Shown in pieces: positions 42,924 to 49,690 of a stretch of 64,000 nucleotides of DNA. Numbering within the stretch: the first letter of the stretch is position 1; each line of letters starts with the position of its first letter. The stretch comes from Bacillus methanolicus (lineage in GTDB: Bacteria; Bacillota; Bacilli; Bacillales; Cytobacillaceae): NCBI RefSeq assembly GCF_028888695.1, contig NZ_PNFF01000001.1, forward strand, positions 124,001 through 188,000, given 5' to 3'. The position numbers and the translations under genes are program-made. The notes beneath the pieces were generated by a model. It was not told the origin of the DNA, did no database searches, and was given only the letters and a program-made list of their open reading frames with translations.

Positions 42924-43118
42924 ATGTTTAAAGTTTTAGGAAAATTGCGGTGCGGCATTTGTTCTGAGGTAGTTGAAATAGACGATAAAGTGTTCCTGGA
43001 CCAGTTGAATACTATTACACACCAAAAATGTTATCACAAAACCTCAACACCACAAATTCCGATTAAAGACGAGGGCACGTTCAGAAAAATGCTCTTTAAA
43101 TATCCTTTTTTTAAATAG
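42924..43118 (+). CDS. Small zinc-binding protein at the lysis/accessory border
   Basis: 64 residues: MFKVLGKLRCGICSEVVEID ... HQKCYHKTSTPQIP ... MLFKYPFFK. CGIC and HxKCYH could bind zinc. The GGGAGGTGGGG site supports ATG 42924. Its last eight codons plus the following terminator half are repeated at 44496 and 45897, marking the edges of the duplicated cassette. Confidence 0.7.
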   Translation: MFKVLGKLRCGICSEVVEIDDKVFLDQLNTITHQKCYHKTSTPQIPIKDEGTFRKMLFKYPFFK

Positions 43119-43132
43119 AAAAGCCCTTCTCA
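43095..43132 (+). repeat. Boundary repeat 1 (38 bp)
   Basis: The same 38 bp occur at 43095, 44496 and 45897. It comprises the last eight codons of the zinc-protein gene (encoding FKYPFFK and stop) and the left arm of its terminator. The third copy is followed by divergent sequence, so the repeats delimit the cassette. Confidence 0.9.
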
Positions 43133-43150
43133 CTCAAGAAGGGCTTTTTT
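43121..43150 (+). terminator. Terminator at the cassette head
   Basis: AAGCCCTTCT-CACTCA-AGAAGGGCTT followed by TTTT, a perfect 10-bp stem. Repeated at 44522-44551. Confidence 0.9.
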
Positions 43151-43324
43151 GATATTTTTCTTTTCTGTCCTCCATGCAAATCTTTTTCCCGTTTAATAGC
43201 AAAAATTTTTATAAATAGGTTTATAAATTAATCGAAAAATGTATATTAATAGACATAGAGTTTAGTGTCGAATATTTAAAAATCTTAATTATTTAATGGC
43301 ATTTCCTGTAGAAAAAAATCATGT

Positions 43325-43330
43325 TATAAT
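43325..43330 (+). promoter_or_regulatory. Probable -10 of the DUF3800 gene
   Basis: TATAAT preceded by a poor -35 (TTTCCT at 43302) in an AT-rich 230-bp leader. TCCACAAT is directly repeated just after it (43339-43355). Copy 2 is at 44726-44731. Confidence 0.45.
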
Positions 43331-43385
43331 CTAATTTGTCCACAATATCCACAATGTTTATAGACTACGATATTAGAAGAAAAAT

Positions 43386-44072
43386 ATGAAAGGAAGCTTT
43401 TATATAATGGGTGATAAAGTGATATTGAACTTTGATGAGTCTGGAAATATGGGAACAAAAGGAAAATATTTCACAATTGCTTGTATAGAATCAAAAAATA
43501 TAAAACCATTATCAAATGTAATGAAAAAAACAGTTTTAAAAACTAAAAAGACCTTTGCTGAATACCAAAATTGCAGGGAAATTAAGGCTAAAGATTCTTA
43601 TCCAGCGATCAAAGACTATTTTCTAAGAAAAATCGCTTCTAAAGATATAAACATTAGATATATTGTTGCAGATCTTGAGCATGTAAAACAAGAATTAAAA
43701 GATGATGAAAATCTTTTGTATAATTACATGTTACAATTTTTAATTGTTCCAGTTGCAAAACAATCATCTGTTTCCAGCTTGGTAATTAATCTAGACAAAA
43801 GAACTATAAAAGTTAAATCAACAAACTCGTTTGCTGACTATATAAAAATAAAGCTTAATTATGAGCTGGGTTGCAATGTTAGTGTTGAGGTAAATTACAT
43901 AGAATCGCATAACTCATATGCAATACAAGCAGCAGATTTTGTGGCAAATGCAATTAATACTAAATATGAGTTTGGAAAAAATTATTACTATGATTTAATA
44001 AGTAATAAAGTCGTTCAGAGAGAGTTATTTCCTTACAAGAATTTTGGTCAGAATAAAGTAGTGAGTTTTTAA
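43386..44072 (+). CDS. DUF3800 protein, copy 1
   Basis: 228 residues. The N-terminal LNFDESGNMG is the DUF3800 D-E-S-G signature of an RNase-H-like fold. Acidic or conserved positions continue in YIVADLEHVK, LVINLDKRTI and the C-terminal SHNSYAIQAADFVANAI. Family members are found in phages and defence regions and beside structured RNAs; biochemical activity is not established. ATG 43407 (AAAGGAAG ten bases upstream) is an alternative start giving MGDKVILN. It is much more AT-rich than the tail genes, which suggests recent acquisition. Confidence 0.85.
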   Translation: MKGSFYIMGDKVILNFDESGNMGTKGKYFTIACIESKNIKPLSNVMKKTVLKTKKTFAEYQNCREIKAKDSYPAIKDYFLRKIASKDINIRYIVADLEHVKQELKDDENLLYNYMLQFLIVPVAKQSSVSSLVINLDKRTIKVKSTNSFADYIKIKLNYELGCNVSVEVNYIESHNSYAIQAADFVANAINTKYEFGKNYYYDLISNKVVQRELFPYKNFGQNKVVSF

Positions 44073-44115
44073 AGCATTTGCAAATTATGGATATATATAA
44101 ATTTTATTAAAAATG

Positions 44116-44144
44116 TTTACATCTAAAAAAAACTGTTGTATTAT
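44116..44144 (+). promoter_or_regulatory. Promoter of structured RNA A (copy 1)
   Basis: TTTACA at 44116-44121 and TATTAT at 44139-44144 with exactly 17 bases between them, starting 44 bases after the DUF3800 stop. Expected start of transcription is near 44151. Copy 2 at 45517-45545. Confidence 0.72.
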
Positions 44145-44150
44145 TTCAGT

Positions 44151-44306
44151 AGTTAAAGTTATCGGCGCAAGTAAACCCTAAAATAACGTGTGATTGTTTG
44201 AACACATAAACTGCCTATTTGTGGTAGTCGTTGTTTAGGTTTTGCGCTTTATCACCCATTATATATAAAAATTTTGTGGACCATGTATAAATGGTCTTGT
44301 TTTTTT
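44151..44306 (+). ncRNA. Structured RNA A downstream of DUF3800 (copy 1)
   Basis: A multi-helix RNA. GCGCAA (44165) pairs with TTGCGC (44242); CCTAAA pairs with TTTAGG and AACG with CGTT, closing a junction. Inside it are two hairpins, GTGT...ACAC and ACTGCC...GGTAGT. A separate terminator hairpin with a T-tract ends it at about 44306. No ORF is present on this strand. Location and form agree with the published DUF3800 RNA motifs (candidate RNAs near DUF3800 genes); which class is undetermined. Confidence 0.72.
44279..44306 (+). terminator. Terminator of RNA A (copy 1)
   Basis: GACCAT-GTATAA-ATGGTC followed by TTGTTTTTTT. Copy 2 at 45680-45707. Confidence 0.85.
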
Positions 44307-44324
44307 AATAATATTTAATAATGT

Positions 44325-44460
44325 AGAGTAAGCCCTATATAACGTGTGATAGTAAATTACACATAAGCGGTCTGTTAAGGCAGCCGTTATATAGGCATCT
44401 ACTATTATATACAGGGAAGAATCCCCTTCTTTTATGCAGAGGGGGGATTTTTTCTTTTTT
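44325..44460 (+). ncRNA. Structured RNA B, related to RNA A (copy 1)
   Basis: CCTATATAACG pairs perfectly with CGTTATATAGG (44334-44344 with 44385-44395) and encloses hairpins GTGT...ACAC and CGG-CTG...CAG-CCG. The order, the AACGTGTGAT box and the hairpin sizes match RNA A, so the two are homologous. It ends in its own terminator at 44420-44460. A separate promoter is uncertain; it may start from the AT-rich stretch near 44300-44325. Confidence 0.68.
44420..44460 (+). terminator. Terminator of RNA B (copy 1)
   Basis: AATCCCC pairs with GGGGATT and the T-rich tract TTTTTCTTTTTT follows. Copy 2 at 45821-45861. Confidence 0.8.
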
Positions 44461-44786
44461 TGTAGGGTTTTGGAACCAAATGATGTATTAACAATTTTAA
44501 ATATCCTTTTTTTAAATAGAAAAGCCCTTCTCACTCAAGAAGGGCTTTTTTGATATTTTTCTTTTCTGTCCTCCATGCAAATCTTTTTCCCGTTTAATAG
44601 CAAAAATTTTTATAAATAGGTTTATAAATTAATCGAAAAATGTATATTAATAGACATAGAGTTTAGTGTCGAATATTTAAAAATCTTAATTATTTAATGG
44701 CATTTCCTGTAGAAAAAAATCATGTTATAATCTAATTTGTCCACAATATCCACAATGTTTATAGACTACGATATTAGAAGAAAAAT

Positions 44787-45473
44787 ATGAAAGGAAGCTT
44801 TTATATAATGGGTGATAAAGTGATATTGAACTTTGATGAGTCTGGAAATATGGGAACAAAAGGAAAATATTTCACAATTGCTTGTATAGAATCAAAAAAT
44901 ATAAAACCATTATCAAATGTAATGAAAAAAACAGTTTTAAAAACTAAAAAGACCTTTGCTGAATACCAAAATTGCAGGGAAATTAAGGCTAAAGATTCTT
45001 ATCCAGCGATCAAAGACTATTTTCTAAGAAAAATCGCTTCTAAAGATATAAACATTAGATATATTGTTGCAGATCTTGAGCATGTAAAACAAGAATTAAA
45101 AGATGATGAAAATCTTTTGTATAATTACATGTTACAATTTTTAATTGTTCCAGTTGCAAAACAATCATCTGTTTCCAGCTTGGTAATTAATCTAGACAAA
45201 AGAACTATAAAAGTTAAATCAACAAACTCGTTTGCTGACTATATAAAAATAAAGCTTAATTATGAGCTGGGTTGCAATGTTAGTGTTGAGGTAAATTACA
45301 TAGAATCGCATAACTCATATGCAATACAAGCAGCAGATTTTGTGGCAAATGCAATTAATACTAAATATGAGTTTGGAAAAAATTATTACTATGATTTAAT
45401 AAGTAATAAAGTCGTTCAGAGAGAGTTATTTCCTTACAAGAATTTTGGTCAGAATAAAGTAGTGAGTTTTTAA
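44787..45473 (+). CDS. DUF3800 protein, copy 2
   Basis: Identical in translation to copy 1 (228 residues), with the same upstream promoter-like region and ribosome site. Because the copies are identical, duplication is recent or is an assembly artefact; both should be regarded as one gene type. Confidence 0.85.
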   Translation: MKGSFYIMGDKVILNFDESGNMGTKGKYFTIACIESKNIKPLSNVMKKTVLKTKKTFAEYQNCREIKAKDSYPAIKDYFLRKIASKDINIRYIVADLEHVKQELKDDENLLYNYMLQFLIVPVAKQSSVSSLVINLDKRTIKVKSTNSFADYIKIKLNYELGCNVSVEVNYIESHNSYAIQAADFVANAINTKYEFGKNYYYDLISNKVVQRELFPYKNFGQNKVVSF

Positions 45474-45551
45474 AGCATTTGCAAATTATGGATATATATA
45501 AATTTTATTAAAAATGTTTACATCTAAAAAAAACTGTTGTATTATTTCAGT

Positions 45552-45707
45552 AGTTAAAGTTATCGGCGCAAGTAAACCCTAAAATAACGTGTGATTGTTT
45601 GAACACATAAACTGCCTATTTGTGGTAGTCGTTGTTTAGGTTTTGCGCTTTATCACCCATTATATATAAAAATTTTGTGGACCATGTATAAATGGTCTTG
45701 TTTTTTT
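45552..45707 (+). ncRNA. Structured RNA A (copy 2)
   Basis: Same sequence as 44151-44306, with its promoter at 45517-45545 and terminator at 45680-45707. Confidence 0.72.
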
Positions 45708-45725
45708 AATAATATTTAATAATGT

Positions 45726-45861
45726 AGAGTAAGCCCTATATAACGTGTGATAGTAAATTACACATAAGCGGTCTGTTAAGGCAGCCGTTATATAGGCATC
45801 TACTATTATATACAGGGAAGAATCCCCTTCTTTTATGCAGAGGGGGGATTTTTTCTTTTTT
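45726..45861 (+). ncRNA. Structured RNA B (copy 2)
   Basis: Same sequence as 44325-44460, including its terminator at 45821-45861. Confidence 0.68.
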
Positions 45862-45896
45862 TGTAGGGTTTTGGAACCAAATGATGTATTAACAAT

Positions 45897-45934
45897 TTTA
45901 AATATCCTTTTTTTAAATAGAAAAGCCCTTCTCA
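45897..45934 (+). repeat. Boundary repeat 3 (38 bp)
   Basis: Third copy of the boundary repeat. It again spells the FKYPFFK-stop codons and the terminator's left arm, then diverges into a different right arm. It marks the right edge of the cassette pair. Confidence 0.9.
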
Positions 45935-45948
45935 TTCGAGAGGGGCTT
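45921..45948. terminator. Terminator between cassette and leftward gene
   Basis: AAGCCCTTCTC and GAGAGGGGCTT pair around a short loop. A/T-rich flanks on the left make it suitable for the leftward gene at 45950 as well as for rightward transcripts. Confidence 0.75.
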
Positions 45949-45949
45949 C

Positions 45950-46312
45950 TTAAAAAATCTTTTCCAGCACAACAGCATCTTTTATAACAATTTCATTATC
46001 ATCTAAGCCGTCGTCTTTATTTGTTAATTCGTTCCCCCCGATTATGTAGCAGTGCCATGTAGCAAATGGCCCTTCAAAATCTTTGTAAGTTTCAAGGTTC
46101 CAAGCTGATGTTCCATCCAGCAATGGTAGTGATTCATATTCTTCTGTTCCGTATTCGGGAAATTCTCTTTCATCTTCTCGATCGAGGTTGTGTCTGCTCG
46201 GCTCACATATCTCGCCGATCTCTCTTTCTTTATCCTCAAACCGAATTCCTAAGTACCAGTACTGATCTTCAAATTTTTTTAACGCTTCCCTACATTGCTT
46301 TTCGATGTTCAT
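45950..46312 (-). CDS. Accessory prophage protein, unknown
   Basis: 120 residues, very acidic (EREIGEICEPSRHNLDREDE, NKDDGLDDNEIVIKDAVV). AAGGAGAATG precedes the ATG. No domain recognised. Single gene behind a promoter with a palindromic operator at 46346-46379. Confidence 0.65.
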   Translation of the reverse strand: MNIEKQCREALKKFEDQYWYLGIRFEDKEREIGEICEPSRHNLDREDEREFPEYGTEEYESLPLLDGTSAWNLETYKDFEGPFATWHCYIIGGNELTNKDDGLDDNEIVIKDAVVLEKIF

Positions 46313-46345
46313 TTCTCATTCTCCTTTCCTTAACCTCAATTATAT

Positions 46346-46379
46346 TATACAATTATATAATTGTATAGTTAATAGTCAA
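46346..46379 (-). promoter_or_regulatory. Promoter with 22-bp palindromic operator
   Basis: On the minus strand, TTGACT (plus 46374-46379), 16 bases, then TATAAT (46352-46357). A perfect 22-bp palindrome (46346-46367, arms TATACAATTAT / ATAATTGTATA) covers the -10 and part of the spacer. It probably binds a dimeric repressor. A related promoter is at 47218-47246. Confidence 0.7.
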
Positions 46380-46579
46380 TTTAAAAATTCTTTTAATTTG
46401 TCCAAATCTTCTTTCCAAAAAAGCTGGACTTTTCCTTTTCCTGATCCGGATTCTTTGACTGGCTTAATATTGCCTTGTCGTAAATGGTGCTGAAAAGCCA
46501 CATTGGATAGTCCGACATAGCTTTCTGCCTCGCGTCTCGTCATAAGCTGCTCTAAAAATTCTTCTTTAGTCATCTTCAT
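46376..46579 (-). CDS. Small helix-turn-helix (excisionase-like) protein
   Basis: 67 residues. LMTRREAESYVGLSNVAFQH, then LRQGNIKPVKESGSGKGKV and WKEDLDKL form the MerR/HTH_17 excisionase fold. It could be the recombination directionality factor or a local regulator. GGAGGATAG precedes the ATG. The 5' end overlaps the AP2 gene by 14 bases. Confidence 0.75.
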   Translation of the reverse strand: MKMTKEEFLEQLMTRREAESYVGLSNVAFQHHLRQGNIKPVKESGSGKGKVQLFWKEDLDKLKEFLN

Positions 46580-47051
46580 TGTTGCTATCCTCCAATATGG
46601 GCTTAAAGTATTTTTTTTCGGCTTCTATTCTTGCTTTTATAGCATCTTCTTTGCTATCAAAGTATCCAAGTGTGATCTGTTCTCCTTTAAAACCGATGTA
46701 AGCGCGCCATTTTTGGCGACTCTCCATCCAACTTACGCCTTTATGCCCACTTTTATTATGTTTGTGTAGTTTAGCTTTTAACGCTGTTTTTCTTGTCCCG
46801 TTCAAACGATCTTGATTTATATGACGTTTAACCCCAACATCTCTTTTACTAGCTCGTTTACAACCGCAACTCTTGTAATGACCTGCCCGTAGCGACGCCC
46901 CTGTTACAAAAATTGTGTTCCCACAAGCGCACCGACACTCCCATAAGAGTGTGTTATTGTTGCCGCGTTTATCACTTAATCTAACGACAACAAGATCACC
47001 AAATTGTTGTCCTGTTAGATCAATCCTTTTTGAGTCGACTCGTTTAACCAC
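46566..47051 (-). CDS. AP2-domain protein with N-terminal zinc motif (homing-endonuclease-like)
   Basis: 161 residues. The N-terminal domain is LTGQQFGDLVVV, then WECRCACGNTIFVTGASLRA and GHYKSCGC, a cysteine cluster seen in many phage AP2/HNH proteins. The C-terminal AP2 domain (about 105-150) is GHKGVSWMESRQKWRAYI ... LGYFDSKEDAI. An HNH nuclease core is not visible, so it may be a DNA-binding derivative. GTG 47051 follows GAGGTG. It lies just downstream of a truncated relative of the 48789 gene. Confidence 0.8.
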   Translation of the reverse strand: MVKRVDSKRIDLTGQQFGDLVVVRLSDKRGNNNTLLWECRCACGNTIFVTGASLRAGHYKSCGCKRASKRDVGVKRHINQDRLNGTRKTALKAKLHKHNKSGHKGVSWMESRQKWRAYIGFKGEQITLGYFDSKEDAIKARIEAEKKYFKPILEDSNNEDD

Positions 47052-47102
47052 GGTACACCTCAAATACATACAGATTTCGGCGCCCAAAACTTATTTACAA
47101 TA

Positions 47103-47186
47103 TCAATTTTTACCGCCAAAATGTTTGACGCCGTTCCGAGCAATCTTCCAAGCGTTGTTCATAACAGACTTCTTTGTTAATTTCAT
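47103..47186 (-). pseudogene. Truncated paralogue of the gene at 48789
   Basis: 27 residues, MKLTKKSVMNNAWKIARNGV then KHFGGKN and stop. Compare LKEVMKRAWKLARNGQRKFGGK in the 48789-49148 protein. It keeps only the start and lies directly upstream of the AP2 gene, echoing the truncated gene beside the HNH-AP2 endonuclease at 14833. Confidence 0.6.
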
Positions 47187-47217
47187 TTCTCATTTCCCCT
47201 TTCCTTATTCTAATGAC

Positions 47218-47246
47218 ATTATACATTTATATAATTATATAGTCAA
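47218..47246 (-). promoter_or_regulatory. Promoter of the AP2/HTH operon
   Basis: Minus-strand TTGACT (plus 47241-47246), 17-base spacer, TATAAT (47218-47223). The spacer is a degenerate version of the palindrome at 46346, and the following leader also resembles the 46320-46345 leader, so the two promoters are paralogous. Confidence 0.68.
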
Positions 47247-47309
47247 GAGTTGATTTTATTTTTCACGATATAAAATAATCCCTTCTTAACCGAGAGGGGC
47301 TTCAAATAT

Positions 47310-47337
47310 AAAAACACACCCACTCTCTATGAGTGGG
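47310..47337 (-). terminator. Terminator of the 49148-47343 operon
   Basis: On the minus strand CCCACTC-ATAGA-GAGTGGG is followed by TGTGTTTTTA. It directly follows the stop of the 47343 gene. Confidence 0.78.
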
Positions 47338-47342
47338 CTCCT

Positions 47343-47894
47343 TTATACCTTTGGTTCTCCATATACTTCTTTCATGGCCACATCCGATACAATCCATGTT
47401 CCTTCTGACTTCCGTGCAAGTTTTTGTTCAGCATATTTCACGAGAGGCCCATATTTGCAAGAATGACGGATTGTTCCTGGTTTCAAATCCCATCTTTTTT
47501 CCGCCTCACGAGCTGTCATCCAAGTGAAGGCAGTTGCTGTTTTCCCCGAGTGAACAAACGCTCCATAGAAAGAATATCCTCCGTTGATGTGAAAGTATTT
47601 TTCTTCCGTATCGACTTTTTCGACTTCTTCGGAGTATGCGGACATGAATTTTTGAACAAGCATCTCTGGAACATCTTGCGCAAAACGTTGAAACAACATG
47701 AGAACGCTGAATCCGTTTTTCCAATTTGGTCCGTATAGTTTGTCAAGAGCCGGTTTTTCGAAAGCTGATCCTTTCTCAAAATCATGAACACGCAAGATCA
47801 CACCGAGCCAAAACAAACACTTCCGAGTATCCGTATAGCCTGCTGCTTCAAAGTGATGATTGGCTACTATGTCGAAGCCTTCGTAGTATTTCAT
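47343..47894 (-). CDS. Accessory prophage protein with C-terminal helix-turn-helix
   Basis: 183 residues. The N-terminal 100 are unrecognised (MKYYEGFDIVANHHFEAAGY ...). The C-terminus has AREAEKRWDLKPGTIRHSCK, a helix-turn-helix of the type found in small phage/plasmid proteins. AAAGGAGATG precedes ATG 47894. The start overlaps the preceding gene's stop. Confidence 0.68.
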   Translation of the reverse strand: MKYYEGFDIVANHHFEAAGYTDTRKCLFWLGVILRVHDFEKGSAFEKPALDKLYGPNWKNGFSVLMLFQRFAQDVPEMLVQKFMSAYSEEVEKVDTEEKYFHINGGYSFYGAFVHSGKTATAFTWMTAREAEKRWDLKPGTIRHSCKYGPLVKYAEQKLARKSEGTWIVSDVAMKEVYGEPKV

Positions 47895-48436
47895 GCTGTC
47901 ACATCTCCTTTCCAATTGCTCGTAATTTGACCGTTCTCAATACGAGCAAACAAATATCCATCGTCTGAAAGATTGTCACGGATATAACCGTTCAATGTTC
48001 CGGCTTGCAGTAACACTGTATACGGCGGATTTGCTGCATAATAAATATCAACAGTTGAACCTTCTACAACAAATGCCGGCATTTCAAAATAGAAACCCAC
48101 GTCATTCAAAGCTCTGACAACATCATCGATGACATCTTGACGCGCGTATACAGCGACATATCGACCTTCTACGTACTCATTTCCCCAAGATAATTCTTCG
48201 GCAACACGTACATAGACATTTCCGTTTTCAGCAACAGTTTGAGCGCCAGGAACAAATCTCTCAAGTGTACCATGTGCAACAGTGTCATATGTTCCTGCAA
48301 CGTATGGGAAACCATCATTTTTCGGAACACCTTCAAAGGATTTCCGGTATAGAGAACCTGCAAACGAAAACACCTTCACGTCATCCTCGAATTTCTCAAC
48401 AACTGCTCGAACATCAGAAATTTTCCATCTTTTCAT
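47891..48436 (-). CDS. Accessory prophage protein, unknown
   Basis: 181 residues (MKRWKISDVRAVVEKFEDDV ...), beta-rich with many Val and Tyr. No domain recognised. AAGGGGAATG precedes the ATG. Middle of a leftward operon with unknown small proteins, possibly anti-restriction or counter-defence genes by location only. Confidence 0.65.
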   Translation of the reverse strand: MKRWKISDVRAVVEKFEDDVKVFSFAGSLYRKSFEGVPKNDGFPYVAGTYDTVAHGTLERFVPGAQTVAENGNVYVRVAEELSWGNEYVEGRYVAVYARQDVIDDVVRALNDVGFYFEMPAFVVEGSTVDIYYAANPPYTVLLQAGTLNGYIRDNLSDDGYLFARIENGQITSNWKGDVTA

Positions 48437-48499
48437 TTTTCATTCCCCTTTTCATATTTTTTAGATCGCCTCCCCTTTTCGGTTCATCGGCGCTGATAA

Positions 48500-48775
48500 T
48501 CACTCGACTTCTACATCTACAACAATCTTGTCATCTGATGTTTTGTCATTCATCCCGTAGTAGCGAACAAACACATTTTGAATGTCGCCCTCATCAACAT
48601 ATTTGTTGGATAGGCGAAGTTCGACGACTTCAATTCCACCCATTTCGCTTCGGTTTTTCTCTTCGATGTCTGTCCAACCGTCCACTTCATAGAGTTTCTC
48701 TGTGACTACATCCATGTAGTCAACGACATCACGTAACTCAGCAGCAGTAATTTCAAAGGTTTTTAGTGTTTTCAT
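48500..48775 (-). CDS. Accessory prophage protein, unknown
   Basis: 91 residues, acidic (MKTLKTFEITAAELRDVVDY ...). AAGGAGGAATC precedes ATG 48775. No domain recognised. Confidence 0.65.
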   Translation of the reverse strand: MKTLKTFEITAAELRDVVDYMDVVTEKLYEVDGWTDIEEKNRSEMGGIEVVELRLSNKYVDEGDIQNVFVRYYGMNDKTSDDKIVVDVEVE

Positions 48776-48788
48776 TTCCGATTCCTCC

Positions 48789-49148
48789 TTAAAATTTTGG
48801 TGCATAAGCCATCATTTTTAATTCACGGATAATTGCACTTGCGCGTACTTTGTCTGCACATTCTTCGATATACTTAACCCAATCGGCGTCGAAAACTCGG
48901 TCGCCGATTTTTTGAAGAAGCACCACGATATAGTCTGCTTGTTTTTCAGACACATTCCCGCGGCGAACGAAGTTGATTTCGCGTGCTTCTTTGCCGCTCA
49001 AATGGTCGATGTTACGTTTTGCCCAAGCCCAAGCAATTTTCATTGCGTGAGCCAAATACTCAGATACTTTACCACCAAATTTGCGTTGACCGTTTCTAGC
49101 TAATTTCCAAGCCCTTTTCATCACTTCCTTCAAAATCCGTTTTTTCAT
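48789..49148 (-). CDS. Accessory prophage protein, helical and basic
   Basis: 119 residues. KRAWKLARNGQRKFGGKVSE, then YLAHAMKIAWAWAKR, a motif seen in small phage/plasmid proteins of Firmicutes. The C-terminal half has VSEKQADYIVVLLQKIGDRV. First gene of the leftward operon. The related fragment at 47103 shows it belongs to a duplicated family. Function unknown. Confidence 0.68.
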   Translation of the reverse strand: MKKRILKEVMKRAWKLARNGQRKFGGKVSEYLAHAMKIAWAWAKRNIDHLSGKEAREINFVRRGNVSEKQADYIVVLLQKIGDRVFDADWVKYIEECADKVRASAIIRELKMMAYAPKF

Positions 49149-49175
49149 TTTCTTTCATCTCCTCTTAATCTCGTA

Positions 49176-49245
49176 TTCGGTATCCTTAATTTAATTATAT
49201 ATCGTTTTCAGTATCTGTAATTATATTATATACCGAATTCGGTAT
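49176..49245. repeat. 31-bp-spaced TTCGGTAT repeats upstream of the 49148 operon
   Basis: TTCGGTAT at 49176, TTCAGTAT at 49207 and TTCGGTAT at 49238 recur exactly every 31 bp, about three helical turns, and the bases between the first two are also alike. The last copy is half of the operator palindrome at 49230. Confidence 0.65.
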
Positions 49246-49252
49246 TTGTAAA
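49225..49252 (-). promoter_or_regulatory. Promoter with ATACCGAATTCGGTAT operator in the spacer
   Basis: Minus-strand TTTACA (plus 49247-49252), a 16-base spacer and TATAAT (49225-49230). The perfect 16-bp palindrome ATACCGAATTCGGTAT (49230-49245) fills the spacer, so a bound repressor would exclude RNA polymerase. Confidence 0.75.
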
Positions 49253-49344
49253 CACCTTATTTAAAAATTTTTTGATTTTTTCTCAAAAAAATAACCCTTC
49301 CTTGCGGAAGAGCTTGCGTCAAGTTGTGACAAGTAGATGTCAAG

Positions 49345-49590
49345 CTAAAAAATATCTATGTCCGGGATAGGTGCCTCGTCTATTGCCTGAACCTTCTCCG
49401 TGATATCCTGGTCGCCGTTATAAATTACTTTTTCAATAATGGTTTTTCTGTACCCTGTTTCCTTTTTAATTGCGCGGATCCATTCGTGAGCTACGTGAGG
49501 AATATCCTCAACCATCCTGACTGAAAAGGATCCGGTCCGCAAAAGTTTATTGCCTTCAATATTAATATGGACCGTTAATTTGAACTTCAT
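49345..49590 (-). CDS. Accessory prophage protein, divergent from the SOS-like operon
   Basis: 81 residues (MKFKLTVHINIEGNKLLRTG ...), beta-rich, ending PIPDIDIF. Resembles small early proteins of Bacillus phages. AAGGAGGAATG precedes the ATG. Its promoter contains a LexA-type box. Confidence 0.65.
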   Translation of the reverse strand: MKFKLTVHINIEGNKLLRTGSFSVRMVEDIPHVAHEWIRAIKKETGYRKTIIEKVIYNGDQDITEKVQAIDEAPIPDIDIF

Positions 49591-49611
49591 TTACATTCCT
49601 CCTTACATTCA

Positions 49612-49669
49612 ATTATACAAACAAATGTTCGAAAATCTACTAGAAATAGAACTAATGTTCTTATATAAT
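49612..49669. promoter_or_regulatory. Divergent promoters with two LexA-type boxes
   Basis: Leftward: TATAAT (plus 49612-49617) abuts CAAACAAATGTTCG at 49618-49631, 13 of 14 against CGAAC-RNRY-GTTCG. Rightward: TATAAT at 49664-49669 with AGAACTAATGTTCT at 49648-49661 in its spacer (symmetric GAAC-N4-GTTC, 11 of 14). The layout matches the box in front of immA-int. Confidence 0.58.
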
Positions 49670-49690
49670 GAAAAAAAGGAGGTCTGAGCG

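Larger units (their letters stand above)
43095..44495. repeat. 1401-bp DUF3800 cassette, copy 1
   Basis: This unit is followed immediately by an apparently identical copy at 44496-45896. It contains a rho-independent terminator, an AT-rich promoter region, the DUF3800 gene, and two structured RNAs with their own terminators. Both copies begin with the 38-bp boundary repeat. Confidence 0.93.
44496..45896. repeat. 1401-bp DUF3800 cassette, copy 2
   Basis: A second tandem copy with every feature displaced by 1401 bp. I found no base difference when reading the two copies side by side. The boundary repeat recurs at its head (44496-44533). Confidence 0.93.

Noticed and set aside
43386-44460. Type III toxin-antitoxin system
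   Set aside because: The RNAs lie downstream of the protein gene, are large multi-helix units with own terminators, and the protein is DUF3800, not a ToxN/AbiQ-like fold. The idea is kept only as a distant analogy.
44259-44534. Minus-strand 91-codon ORF (and copy at 45660) in the DUF3800 cassette
   Set aside because: It runs antisense across the RNA B stems and terminators, with no ribosome site. The conserved pairing explains the region better.
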